Shown: positions 1 to 9,235, numbered from the stretch's first letter. The stretch: DNA of 52,602 nucleotides from Methylococcaceae bacterium TMED69 (GCA_002170535.1 NHDW01000006.1:199983-252584), one strand, 5' to 3'. A program made the numbers and translations. Notes: generated by a model from the letters alone, not told the origin.

Positions 1-410
1 GGAGAAAACTCGACAGCTTTTCTAATAAACTCTTCGTAAATCTGCCGGCCATGGCCCTTACCTCTATTTTCTGGATTGGTAATCCAAGCATTGTCGACAG
101 AATAATACCTTGGATAAAACTTCGGGGGTTTGTCTGATAGCACTCTTTCGTACTTGCCCGTTTCCGGATTCCTCTTTATGTCATAATCCGGTTTTTGTTC
201 GGATAGGTATTTTTCTTTTGCTGCGATAAACTCGGGCATCTGCATAATTGCATCAACATCGTCTTGACATTCGGGGAAGCGGCGGTCTTGTCCACCTTGT
301 GCATAACCTACTCCGGGCATTTCAACTCGAAAGTAGTTGGAGGATCCTTTAAATGTGAAGTTTGCTCTTTCTAAAAGTATCTGTCTTATGTATTGTCGCA
401 ATTGTTTCAT
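1..410 (-). CDS. Tagged GNAT-family acetyltransferase, 3' end beyond window edge
   Basis: Own translation from ATG at 410: MKQLRQYIRQILLERANFTFKGSSNYF...NAWITNPENRGKGHGRQIYEEFIRKAVEFS; RGKGHGRQIYE resembles GNAT motif A; open to the window edge, so absent from the ORF track. Confidence 0.65.
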   Translation of the reverse strand, partial: MKQLRQYIRQILLERANFTFKGSSNYFRVEMPGVGYAQGGQDRRFPECQDDVDAIMQMPEFIAAKEKYLSEQKPDYDIKRNPETGKYERVLSDKPPKFYPRYYSVDNAWITNPENRGKGHGRQIYEEFIRKAVEFS

Positions 411-420
411 GATAAACCTA

Positions 421-942
421 TTAATAATTGGTGGAGATTTCTGGATAATCGTTGGGGTCGATATATCTCACGTTATAAACTTCGACCGCATGCGGGAAAA
501 TTAAAACTTCGAGCTCTTCTATTCCATCGCCGGAATCAAAATCAAAATATTCTACTGCATCGTAGCCGTTAGCTATGGCATAGTCGACTGCAGCCGGTTG
601 GGATCCTAGTTCGTCCCAAAGATTATTAAAAGCTTTCCCGGGGAGAATGTTTAAATCCGAAACCTGCATAACAACTAATGCACCCCCATATTCTGAACTT
701 TTTCCATTTTTGGCCCAAGCCCATATAGCGTGTTCAACAGCAATTTCTTCTTCAACAGTAAATGATATTCCTTTGTTCGACGCGTCACCGGACTTTTTGC
801 CGACCAACAAAGTATCGAAACCTCTTTCTTCTATCTGTTCTCCCGATTCTTCTGAAGTCCCATGATAAACATATTGATAACTCTGAGAATAATTTTCCTT
901 TAGGGTTCTTCTTATATATTGCCGCAAGTGTTTCATTTCCAT
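421..942 (-). CDS. Tagged ADP-ribosyltransferase-like protein
   Basis: N-terminal tag MKHLRQYIRRTLKEN; YVYHGTSEESGEQIEERGF ... NKGISFT ... ELEVLIF pattern typical of ART folds. Confidence 0.5.
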   Translation of the reverse strand: MEMKHLRQYIRRTLKENYSQSYQYVYHGTSEESGEQIEERGFDTLLVGKKSGDASNKGISFTVEEEIAVEHAIWAWAKNGKSSEYGGALVVMQVSDLNILPGKAFNNLWDELGSQPAAVDYAIANGYDAVEYFDFDSGDGIEELEVLIFPHAVEVYNVRYIDPNDYPEISTNY

Positions 943-1295
943 GGACCCGCATGTTTAGTATTAACACAGTTGATTATAGTTTCAGCTGCTGTATACTCTT
1001 TAAATATTTGGGGTTGGTATAAATCATAGTAAACATTTCTTGGTATACCGCCCGGTTTAGTGAACTTTGTCTGATCATCAAACACCAGGTTTTCCTTTTC
1101 GACCCATGCGTGATTGTAAGAATCACCGCTAAATTTGTCCGTTACTTTCCCATGAACAACTTTAAATTTCTTAAGATTATTCCTGTCGGACACTTGCGAT
1201 TTTTTTGCCATGTTAACAGCGAATGGGTAACACTGTCCGGCTGGAATAGTTTCTTCAGTCAGTAGCTGTCTTATGTATTTCCGCAAGTATTTCAT
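933..1295 (-). CDS. Tagged small protein, possible Cys/His/Asp (papain/transglutaminase/deamidase-like) hydrolase
   Basis: Tag MKYLRKYIRQLLTEE; C in GQCYPFAV, H in YNHAWVE, D in VFDDQT. Confidence 0.35.
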   Translation of the reverse strand: MKYLRKYIRQLLTEETIPAGQCYPFAVNMAKKSQVSDRNNLKKFKVVHGKVTDKFSGDSYNHAWVEKENLVFDDQTKFTKPGGIPRNVYYDLYQPQIFKEYTAAETIINCVNTKHAGPWK

Positions 1296-1999
1296 GACAT
1301 CTGACTCGCTTTATAAAGCAGATATTCTTTGCCAGTTTTTTCGTATATCTTATCCATATACATGACGAATTTATCGTATTCACTATCTGGCACTATCAAG
1401 CCTTGAATCTCCCAGTTGTCGATCAAGGCTTCGTTTCCTAATTGACCCTGCGGGTCCCAGTCTTCAGCTGACAAAACAATGTCTTGGGTGTATGCATAAC
1501 TGATACCTTTGTTCGCTCCGGATGAAGCCACTCTTTGTGGAGCCGCTGTTTTATAAGAAGGGGTATAACCGGTCTGCAGAGAATTCATGTCGTTACTCAA
1601 AAGCGTAACATGTCCTGTGATGATCAACCCATACTGTCCGAAGAATTGTGAATTGCCCGGGATTTCGCCAGGCTTGTATGCCATGGCACTTAACTCATCT
1701 CGAGGGTTTACATCTACTTTTATGACATCTGGCGCCAGCATTCCGAGCGCTCTTCTTCCGTATTCAGTCCAGTGCACATATTTTAAGCTGTCTAAATACT
1801 GTCGATCTGCGTGCGCAGCAAAAGCAATTTTCATCTTGCGGCCGGCGGCTGCCATTCTTCTATAAGCTTCGTCGTCTTCGCCTCTTTCAATAAAGTTGTG
1901 ATCGAAGTCTTGACCATATAGATCTGCAAGGAAAGCATCGCGTCTGTTATACGCTACTTCTTTTAATACAGATCGTATGTATTGTCGCAAGTGTTTCAC
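1292..1999 (-). CDS. Tagged protein of unknown function (GTG start proposed)
   Basis: Trimming the ORF to GTG at 1999 gives VKHLRQYIRSVLKEV, aligning with neighbouring tags; start overlaps the upstream stop. Confidence 0.6.
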   Translation of the reverse strand: MKHLRQYIRSVLKEVAYNRRDAFLADLYGQDFDHNFIERGEDDEAYRRMAAAGRKMKIAFAAHADRQYLDSLKYVHWTEYGRRALGMLAPDVIKVDVNPRDELSAMAYKPGEIPGNSQFFGQYGLIITGHVTLLSNDMNSLQTGYTPSYKTAAPQRVASSGANKGISYAYTQDIVLSAEDWDPQGQLGNEALIDNWEIQGLIVPDSEYDKFVMYMDKIYEKTGKEYLLYKASQMS

Positions 2000-2613
2000 T
2001 AGCTTTCCCCCCTGTTGTCCCATTTTCCAGCTGCTTTGAGAGCGTTTATTGTTGTAGGAGGTTTTGTATATCTTTTGCTCAAAGGGGAGTCTACCCAGTC
2101 TGATCCGCGGTCTCTCTCTCCGCCATACATCTGGTGGCGGCCGCCTGCCATTTCTTGGTCACAGTTATCTTCACCTTCTGGTGTAAGGTAATTAAATGGA
2201 TCATCTAACTGGTGAGCAGTAACATCTGTTCTGTTGTTAAGATAATAAGCCCAGACCCTTCTTGCATCAGAAGAAACTTCAGACCGATCGGCAATCAAGC
2301 CATTAGCGTTTTGTGTGGCCCATTCAATCGCAATATCATAAAGAAAGGGACCCCATCCTTGGTCGGCAGTAACCATAGCTATTGCCCAAGCTCCGCCGCA
2401 GTTTCCGATTTTGTCTTCATTGTCTATTTCTTCGATACTGATTGTGCCGTAAGGCTTGTGGAACCGGGTTTTGTCGAAACTGGAAGATAGGTTAATATCA
2501 GTTCTGTATCCAAATTCGTCAATCTCAACTTTTACACCTTCTGGTATGTCTTCAATTGTTTTAATCCCTTCCGTCAGAAGTATCTGTCTTATGTATTGTC
2601 GCAAGTGTTTCAT
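1999..2613 (-). CDS. Tagged protein, paralogue of the next gene
   Basis: Tag MKHLRQYIRQILLTEG; shares GNCxGAxAI, GPxxYDxAIE, VWxYYxNNRxDV, LTPExEDNCxQ with 2610-3182. Confidence 0.65.
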   Translation of the reverse strand: MKHLRQYIRQILLTEGIKTIEDIPEGVKVEIDEFGYRTDINLSSSFDKTRFHKPYGTISIEEIDNEDKIGNCGGAWAIAMVTADQGWGPFLYDIAIEWATQNANGLIADRSEVSSDARRVWAYYLNNRTDVTAHQLDDPFNYLTPEGEDNCDQEMAGGRHQMYGGERDRGSDWVDSPLSKRYTKPPTTINALKAAGKWDNRGES

Positions 2614-3182
2614 GTTAGCATTCCCCTCTTACGGAGCTCATCCATTACTGGAGTGTCTGATTTTTTATATACCTTGCTTAGGACAGATTGGTTAAAGTTT
2701 TCTTGACCTTTGTCTCTTAGAGAAGACCTTTGAACGCAGTTATCTTCTTCTTCTGGTGTCAATTGATTATCAAAGTTGTCTGTTTGTACAGTTTCGACGT
2801 CTGGCCTGTTATTATAATAATAGCTCCAAACAGCTTTTGCAGAATCACTAACAGTAAATCTATCTGGCATAAGCCCCAAACCGCCAGTCAATTCAATAGC
2901 AACATCATAAGCTAATGGACCCATACCTGTTTTAGCACTCGAGGCCGTGACTATTGCAGCAGCGCCAGCACAATTTCCGGAGCCAGCAGATGCGGAAGTT
3001 TCATAAGCGACCATGGCAACCCAATTGCGAGGTGAAATTTCAGTAGGTTCCCAAACTGTAACTCTGTCTGGCAAGATCTCTACATAGCCTTTAGCTTTTT
3101 CGAGAGCATCAATCATTGACATGATTTTCGGATTGACTGATTCTGTCAATAGCTCCCTTATGTATTCACGGAGTAATTTCAT
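2610..3182 (-). CDS. Tagged protein, paralogue of 1999-2613
   Basis: Tag MKLLREYIRELLTES; tandem paralogue motifs. Confidence 0.65.
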   Translation of the reverse strand: MKLLREYIRELLTESVNPKIMSMIDALEKAKGYVEILPDRVTVWEPTEISPRNWVAMVAYETSASAGSGNCAGAAAIVTASSAKTGMGPLAYDVAIELTGGLGLMPDRFTVSDSAKAVWSYYYNNRPDVETVQTDNFDNQLTPEEEDNCVQRSSLRDKGQENFNQSVLSKVYKKSDTPVMDELRKRGMLT

Positions 3183-3637
3183 CGTGGTTTCCTCTCCATA
3201 TACCCAAACCTACCAGGAGCAAATCCTAAGGATGAATAAAATCTTGTTAACACTTCATCGTCTGCGGTCGATATATCTCCAAAAGCATCAGGTGTCCCAC
3301 TCAGGATAACGCCGTGCTTGTCGGCAATATCTAAAACTTGTTCCATAGCTATTCGTGCATACCCTTTTTGATAACACGATTCATCCTCACGGCCGGCGGA
3401 GTCTAATGTAGCAATAAAATCCCATCTTGCTATCGGGGTGTCATCATCGCCGAAAGGTGGAACCAACGCAGGGCCAATGACAAATCTAACTTCACACCCA
3501 TCTGGAAAGGAGACCGCCAAAGCACCACCTCGGCGGGATTCGAATCTAGATTCGAGTTCATTGGTGAATAATCTACCAGCATCGGCAGCCTCTGCTAAAA
3601 GAATTTGTCTTATGTATTCGCGGAGTAAATTAGTCAT
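3179..3637 (-). CDS. Tagged GNAT-like acetyltransferase
   Basis: Tag MTNLLREYIRQILLAEA; CYQKGYARIAMEQVLDIADKHGV...FYSSLGFAPG resembles GNAT motifs. Confidence 0.55.
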   Translation of the reverse strand: MTNLLREYIRQILLAEAADAGRLFTNELESRFESRRGGALAVSFPDGCEVRFVIGPALVPPFGDDDTPIARWDFIATLDSAGREDESCYQKGYARIAMEQVLDIADKHGVILSGTPDAFGDISTADDEVLTRFYSSLGFAPGRFGYMERKPR

Positions 3638-4197
3638 TTTCTATGGAATCCTAAAATATCTAACAGTTCCTTTTTGTGTTCATCAGATATCCACCTGGGA
3701 ATCCTAACCGCGGAGAGTGCATCTGAATATTTTTTAATTTGGCGCGGAGATGGGTTGTGCGAAAGATTGTGTATTAGATCTGATATTTTGACAATTCCCG
3801 CTAAAGGATTTGACAATACACTTTGAAGATATTCGACGTACGGAACAGATTTATCATGAGTTAAAAGTTCCAATGCTCGATTTATCTGTATTAAAATTTT
3901 CCTATCGTGTATTGAATTTTGTATCATTTGAAATGCCTCATCTTGCGTGAGATTTCCAACCTTTTCTGCGTCTTCTAGCGTGTCATGCAGCAGAGCCAAC
4001 AGTTGTGCGCCCTGATTCGATGGATAATACCTTTTGGTTATATTGTAAACCTCTAGTGGGTGACTAATATATGGTGTTCCATCTCTTCTTTTCTGACCAT
4101 GGTGTACCAGATAAGCAGTCTGCTTTACATCCTCCACATCCTCTCGAGAAATGTACTCTAATAAAATATGTCTTATAAACGTTCTTATTTTTTCCAT
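3634..4197 (-). CDS. Tagged HD-domain hydrolase, SpoT/MESH1-like
   Basis: AYLVHHGQKRRDGTPYISHPLEVYNI...LLALLHDTLEDAEKVG matches the (p)ppGpp hydrolase HD signature; tag MEKIRTFIRHILLE. Confidence 0.65.
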   Translation of the reverse strand: MEKIRTFIRHILLEYISREDVEDVKQTAYLVHHGQKRRDGTPYISHPLEVYNITKRYYPSNQGAQLLALLHDTLEDAEKVGNLTQDEAFQMIQNSIHDRKILIQINRALELLTHDKSVPYVEYLQSVLSNPLAGIVKISDLIHNLSHNPSPRQIKKYSDALSAVRIPRWISDEHKKELLDILGFHRK

Positions 4198-4209
4198 TTC
4201 TGGCCACCA

Positions 4210-4947
4210 TTATCTTAGAAAATTTTCCATCGCCGGTCTTATCAATTCTATTCTCTCCTGATAATCCTCGTATGTTCCGGAATTATCTACGAATAAAAAA
4301 TTAGAACCAAACAATTCTTCATATAGTTCTTTGTTTCTGTTAACAGATTCCCAGCTTCTTGAAACTGCTTTGTCGTGCAACCTTCTTTTTCCCTTTTCTC
4401 CTCGTTGGAAGTTTCTCTCGAGAGAAATATCTTTAGGAACCGATACATAAACCATCGCGGTGTCATAACCCATTTGCAAATATACAGAGTTTAATTTTGA
4501 TATTTCTCTATAACTTCCTCCGGTTCCGTCGATAATAAAATCCTTTCCTTCTGCACTTAAATGTGCTGCTTTTTGTTTTGCTTGTTTTCTTGCAGTATTA
4601 AATAATTTTGCATTAGTAGACATTGTTGGCCTGAGCTCTGCTCTCTTTTTCTCCAGTTCTGAGACATCTAACCCTTGTTCTTTTCCTGCTTCTAATGCGG
4701 AGACTATATCAAAATATTCTTGGGTAAATGAAGCAATGTCTAAACTTATTCCTGCTTCTTTAAGAAAAGGTTCATACCAATCATCGGGATTTATTATAGA
4801 AAATTGCTCTAATAAACCTAGCTGGTTTAACACGGTAGATTTTCCGGATCCCGGGGCTCCTGCCATAAAGATCATTTTTTTACCCTGGAAAGAGTCTTTT
4901 AACTGCTCCAGTAAAATTATTCTAATATATTCTCTAAGATAGCTCAC
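4210..4947 (-). CDS. Tagged P-loop kinase / zeta-toxin-like protein (GTG start proposed)
   Basis: MIFMAGAPGSGKSTVLNQL Walker A; INPDDWYE; tag VSYLREYIRIILLEQ. Confidence 0.6.
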   Translation of the reverse strand: MSYLREYIRIILLEQLKDSFQGKKMIFMAGAPGSGKSTVLNQLGLLEQFSIINPDDWYEPFLKEAGISLDIASFTQEYFDIVSALEAGKEQGLDVSELEKKRAELRPTMSTNAKLFNTARKQAKQKAAHLSAEGKDFIIDGTGGSYREISKLNSVYLQMGYDTAMVYVSVPKDISLERNFQRGEKGKRRLHDKAVSRSWESVNRNKELYEELFGSNFLFVDNSGTYEDYQERIELIRPAMENFLR

Positions 4948-4949
4948 TA

Positions 4950-5645
4950 TTATCCACCAAAAACCATTTTTACATGTGGAACACCACCTAAAGTTCTTTC
5001 GTACCATCCATCATATTGGCCGATAAACTGAGCACGTGTCTTGGATTTTTGAGCTTCTATCGAAAGATCTTTATAAATTGGGTTTGACGGGTCTTTGAAA
5101 AATGGATGTTCACCATGCCAAATAACATTCGGCTTAGCAATGTAAGCTAGCGCGATGTCTTTATCGGTAATCGCTGGAACTTTTGCTTTCATTGCCATTG
5201 ATGCAGATCTTCCGCTCATTTCTGCCCATGCGTGTCCACTCTTTAATCTCCTAATAGTGTCTGCCTTAGAGTATTCGCTAGCAATAGCAGAACCATCAGT
5301 TGCTGAAAGAGAAAGCTTCATACTCCCAGACTTGGGCTTCATGCCTCTAACAACATCTGGCTCGGGATCCGGGTCAATGTCCCAGACATAAAATGGATCG
5401 TAATCGTTTTGAGATGGATTCATAAGGTCGTCTGGATGCCTGATATCAACATTGCCTCCTAAGTAAGCATATGACTGATCGATCAAGTTAAAGACTTCGT
5501 CTCTTAGTTCATCGTTTTCCGGATTCATTAGATCGTCATAGATCTCTAGTTCTTTGTTTTTTGAGTAACCCGGGAGCTGAGCCATTCTTTTCTCAATTAA
5601 AATCTTTCTAATTAAGTTTCTTAAATTATTTTCAGTGATAATCAT
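4950..5645 (-). CDS. Tagged protein of unknown function
   Basis: Tag MIITENNLRNLIRKILIEKR; long ORF overlapping its neighbour. Confidence 0.6.
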   Translation of the reverse strand: MIITENNLRNLIRKILIEKRMAQLPGYSKNKELEIYDDLMNPENDELRDEVFNLIDQSYAYLGGNVDIRHPDDLMNPSQNDYDPFYVWDIDPDPEPDVVRGMKPKSGSMKLSLSATDGSAIASEYSKADTIRRLKSGHAWAEMSGRSASMAMKAKVPAITDKDIALAYIAKPNVIWHGEHPFFKDPSNPIYKDLSIEAQKSKTRAQFIGQYDGWYERTLGGVPHVKMVFGG

Positions 5646-6214
5646 TTACTTTTCTCGGTAATAAAATTTATTCCATCGATTACTCCGTTTCTAGAGTACC
5701 CATTCATATACCCTTGAATTTTCATTTCCTCATCAATGAAATAAAAAGTTGGCCAGCCCTGCAAGAGCCAGCCTTTTTCAGCATCGTTGTTATCTATTAG
5801 TCCTCTGTTTGATCCTAAAACAGGTTGCTCGATAATTCCCCATTCCTCTAGCCACCATTTTATGTCTTCTTCTGTTGGAGGTAAACCCTGTTTATTTTCT
5901 ATCAAAACAGTTAAGTAAATTAGGTCTTCGTCCTCATACAGTTTTGCCAATTCCTCTACTTCTGCAGCAGCAGCTTGACAGGGTGGACACCACATAGCAG
6001 ACAAATCTAATACAATTGGTCTGCTGTAAAAGTCGTACAGGTTTGTTTCCTGTGAAAATTCATTTATCGCACTAAAATCACAGGCGTAATTTTGAATTGT
6101 GTTTTCGCAATTTTCAAAAACTGGATAGGTTTCTGTTTCAACGTAGGCGGAATCCACTGGAGACCACTTCTGAAGAAAGCAACCCAACAATAACCAAAGC
6201 ATAATCTTCTCCAA
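5642..6214 (-). CDS. Thioredoxin-like (TlpA-type) probable lipoprotein
   Basis: LWLLLGC lipobox-like N-terminus; WCPPC active site; WPTFYFIDEE. Confidence 0.65.
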   Translation of the reverse strand: MEKIMLWLLLGCFLQKWSPVDSAYVETETYPVFENCENTIQNYACDFSAINEFSQETNLYDFYSRPIVLDLSAMWCPPCQAAAAEVEELAKLYEDEDLIYLTVLIENKQGLPPTEEDIKWWLEEWGIIEQPVLGSNRGLIDNNDAEKGWLLQGWPTFYFIDEEMKIQGYMNGYSRNGVIDGINFITEKSK

Positions 6215-6269
6215 ACAGCAAGAATAATTATGCTTTTAATTAGGTTGTTCCATACTATTGTTAGCAAAA

Positions 6270-7103
6270 TTAAATCATGTTATTTTTTTTAGCTAGCCAA
6301 GTTGGAATACTGAGGCTTCCAGAGATCTTTTTAATTTGTGAAGATGGCAACCAAATCATTCTGCTATCCCAAAGAATCTGGGTACCTCCTCCCTTTACTG
6401 ACAAAACCTTAGCTCCAGAAATTGGCATCCAAGCTGTTGAATTAGGTGTTGTGTAATTTTTCTTTTTATCCACTTTAGGAAGAGTAATCCCTGTGTATCC
6501 ATCCTCCAGAATGTGCTCCAACTGTTTCCAGTGAAATGCAGCGATGTACCGAGCAAGATCTACAGTAGAATCAAAATTTTCATAGTTCTGTAGTTGTCTA
6601 TAAAACGCCTTTGTTGCTCTAGTGTGGGAAAGGCATTTTGTTTCCCATTTTTGCTCCATAGTTTTTGGGTCTTTGCCAGTTACCCACATCCAAAGTCTCC
6701 GTCCGGTTCTTGCAAAAGCAGCGGAAAACCCTGAAGAATTCTGGAGAGAAGCTTCACCGGGGATGTGTTCATCTTCTGTTTGTATGTCTCCTAAGTGAGA
6801 AATCGCAGCATTTAGAATGTCAATATTTTCTATAGCCTTGCACACATTTTCTTTCGTATGTTCTGCAAAAAAAACAGCGTTTTCAATATCTCTGTCTACT
6901 GCATTAGACGCATCAATATCAGGTTCAAAATATTCAGAATCTGAAAACACATCTTCCTCTTCGGTTAGTAAACTTTTTTCCTCCGCTGGAGACCAGCCGG
7001 CCAACATATACTCCGTTATTTTTTCTAGCGGTACGTGGATGGATTCCTGAAACTCATTGTTGTCTTTATGTTGGAAAATGGTTTTTGTCATTCTAATTTT
7101 CAT
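6270..7103 (-). CDS. Hypothetical protein
   Basis: Long ORF in operon orientation; no family recognised. Confidence 0.6.
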   Translation of the reverse strand: MKIRMTKTIFQHKDNNEFQESIHVPLEKITEYMLAGWSPAEEKSLLTEEEDVFSDSEYFEPDIDASNAVDRDIENAVFFAEHTKENVCKAIENIDILNAAISHLGDIQTEDEHIPGEASLQNSSGFSAAFARTGRRLWMWVTGKDPKTMEQKWETKCLSHTRATKAFYRQLQNYENFDSTVDLARYIAAFHWKQLEHILEDGYTGITLPKVDKKKNYTTPNSTAWMPISGAKVLSVKGGGTQILWDSRMIWLPSSQIKKISGSLSIPTWLAKKNNMI

Positions 7104-7122
7104 TTTTGTTCCGGTTGGTTGA

Positions 7123-7329
7123 TTATAATTTTTTGCTGTTTATCTTTTCGAGCCATCTTACATTTATTGGGGCCGGCTTGCTTTTGTCTGGCCAGGAAAC
7201 ATATATGACCGGTGGTGAACCGAGCCTCATTTTGTTTGGCACCGACACTACTAGCCCTGGAAGTCTACTTGCATATTCAAGTTGCGTTAATCCAAACCTT
7301 GTTACTTTTACTAAGTCACCGACTTTCAT
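7123..7329 (-). CDS. Small SH3/KOW-like beta-barrel protein
   Basis: MKVGDLVKVTRFG...GLVVSV...IYVSW. Confidence 0.5.
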   Translation of the reverse strand: MKVGDLVKVTRFGLTQLEYASRLPGLVVSVPNKMRLGSPPVIYVSWPDKSKPAPINVRWLEKINSKKL

Positions 7330-7555
7330 TTAATTCTTCCAATCTATCAAGGATCCATATGTCTGGATCTCCATCACGGGCCTTCGCAGTTCCATAAGGC
7401 ATTTCATAAGTTACAAAGGCAAAATATTCATAGAGTTTTTCATAAGCTGTAGAATCAAAAAAATCATCATCTAGATTGCCCTCAATATAATATGGCATGC
7501 TTTTAATTTCTTGGTTGTCTAAGCCTGCTTTGATATAAATTTCTTGTGTTGTCAT
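7316..7555 (-). CDS. Hypothetical protein
   Basis: ORF overlapping neighbouring genes. Confidence 0.5.
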   Translation of the reverse strand: MTTQEIYIKAGLDNQEIKSMPYYIEGNLDDDFFDSTAYEKLYEYFAFVTYEMPYGTAKARDGDPDIWILDRLEELNESR

Positions 7556-7734
7556 TTTACTACCTCAATAAGATTTTTTTGTATTGTACTTACTCTGTTT
7601 CCGTTGGGGCTCGATCTATTAAACCACATAACCTCTGCGCACTCATATTTTCCGTCAAATACACGGTAGCCTATAAAAGTACCAAGCTCGCCGGATTCTG
7701 AATTTTTGTTTCTTACCAAATCACCCGGCTTCAT
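7552..7734 (-). CDS. Small SH3/KOW-like protein
   Basis: Internal start gives MKPGDLVRNKNSESGELGTFIGYRV... Confidence 0.5.
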   Translation of the reverse strand: MKPGDLVRNKNSESGELGTFIGYRVFDGKYECAEVMWFNRSSPNGNRVSTIQKNLIEVVK

Positions 7735-7889
7735 ATGAAACCTTTCTGTGCTTGGGTTTTCTAGTATACTTTGATTTGTCTTTGTGTTTACCGCTTCCAG
7801 ATCTCTGAAATGCGTGAACCGCCAACCAATTTCTAGGTTTAGATGCTTTTGTGTTTTTTGATTTTTTCTGATTTTTAGACATGATTTCC

Positions 7890-8147
7890 CTATGCACAAA
7901 TTCCGAATTCTGTTTCCAGCTTTTCCGCCATCATTATAATAGTCGCCTCTGCCAATAGCAAGTCTAGTGCAGCGTTCTTTTTAATTTCTTCTGAGTCTGG
8001 ATCGTTTTTTTCCCGGTAATCCTCAATCTGTTTTTCGCACTCTTTTATTACATCGACTACAGACGTAGTTGCAATAAGAATGTTCGAAATTTCTACCTGG
8101 TTTTTCGATAAGACCAAATACTTTTCAAGTGGCGTTGTTGCCTGCAT
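7890..8147 (-). CDS. Hypothetical protein
   Basis: ORF followed by a divergent intergenic region. Confidence 0.5.
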   Translation of the reverse strand: MQATTPLEKYLVLSKNQVEISNILIATTSVVDVIKECEKQIEDYREKNDPDSEEIKKNAALDLLLAEATIIMMAEKLETEFGICA

Positions 8148-8302
8148 GTTTGCTCCATGTTTATTATTATATAATAATTTAACCCATTAGTTTGTTTTTT
8201 ACACCGTTTTTTAGCTTTAAATTTTATAAAAAATGTCACTGTATAATTTGAACAACTTCGAATTTTTTAATATAATAGAAATACATGACAAAAGGAGTTA
8301 AC

Positions 8303-9235
8303 ATGTCAATCACAACAAAACAAATCGACAAGGAAGAGCTTAAGCGCTACCGAGAAGATTTTAACCGAACACATCTTTCAGTGGAGACAGCTATGCAGCG
8401 AGTACAATTACACAGGGATTATATTGCCCATGCAGCCCGATATTCTCATGTCGTAGGTAAGCATTTACTTTCGACTAAAACAAGAAAACTCAACGGAGGT
8501 AATGGACCCTCTGTTCTAGACGTTGGCTGTGGACCTGAACTTCAATTACTTAATTCTATGCATTGTAACAGAGTTAAGTGCAACGAATATATTGGACTTG
8601 AAGCTGCTGATAAATTTAAAACTCGAGGAACTGAACGGTTGGAAAACACTGTCTTATCCGGTAAATCTAATTCTCTTAAAAACGTTTCTCTTCATGCTCG
8701 AGCGGACTTTCTTACTCACGATTTTGGTGAAGACAAAACTTTCGACACCATTGTTTGTCTTGAAGTAATTGAACATGTCCAACCATACCAAGCTAATCAT
8801 TTTCTTCGCAGAGCAAGAACACTAATGCATGAGGATTCTGTTTTTTGGGTTTCAACTCCTTGCTATGATGAGAAGACAGGCGCTGCTGATAATCACCCTA
8901 ATGAAATGACGTATGAGGCTCTAGGTGCTCTCATGGAAGATTTAGGATATGAGATTGAAGAGGTTTATGGAACTTTTGCATCGCAAAAAGACTATAAGCA
9001 CCTAATTGGAAATGTCATCCCTAAGGACTTCTTCGATAAGCTTAGCGCATACTATGACACCACGTTGGTGTCCAACATGCTAGCCCCTGTTGTTGGTGCT
9101 GAGAACAGTCGTAACGCGTTGTGGAAACTTAGAAAGACTCAATCTGATGATTACACGCGCAGGTTCGATGGTCTGCCGTTCATTGAGGGCCCATGGAGTA
9201 ACAACGAAAACTGGAAAGAGCTGATGGGACGATAA
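8303..9235 (+). CDS. Class I SAM-dependent methyltransferase
   Basis: VLDVGCGPELQLLN, FDTIVCLEVIEHV; AAAGGAG RBS before ATG at 8303. Confidence 0.75.
   Translation: MSITTKQIDKEELKRYREDFNRTHLSVETAMQRVQLHRDYIAHAARYSHVVGKHLLSTKTRKLNGGNGPSVLDVGCGPELQLLNSMHCNRVKCNEYIGLEAADKFKTRGTERLENTVLSGKSNSLKNVSLHARADFLTHDFGEDKTFDTIVCLEVIEHVQPYQANHFLRRARTLMHEDSVFWVSTPCYDEKTGAADNHPNEMTYEALGALMEDLGYEIEEVYGTFASQKDYKHLIGNVIPKDFFDKLSAYYDTTLVSNMLAPVVGAENSRNALWKLRKTQSDDYTRRFDGLPFIEGPWSNNENWKELMGR

Noticed and set aside
647-865. Plus-strand ORFs antisense to the tagged minus-strand genes (e.g. 647-865, 762-1022, 1587-1865, 3438-3707)
   Set aside because: Lie inside better-supported minus-strand genes with domain motifs; low-complexity antisense translations without RBS or family resemblance
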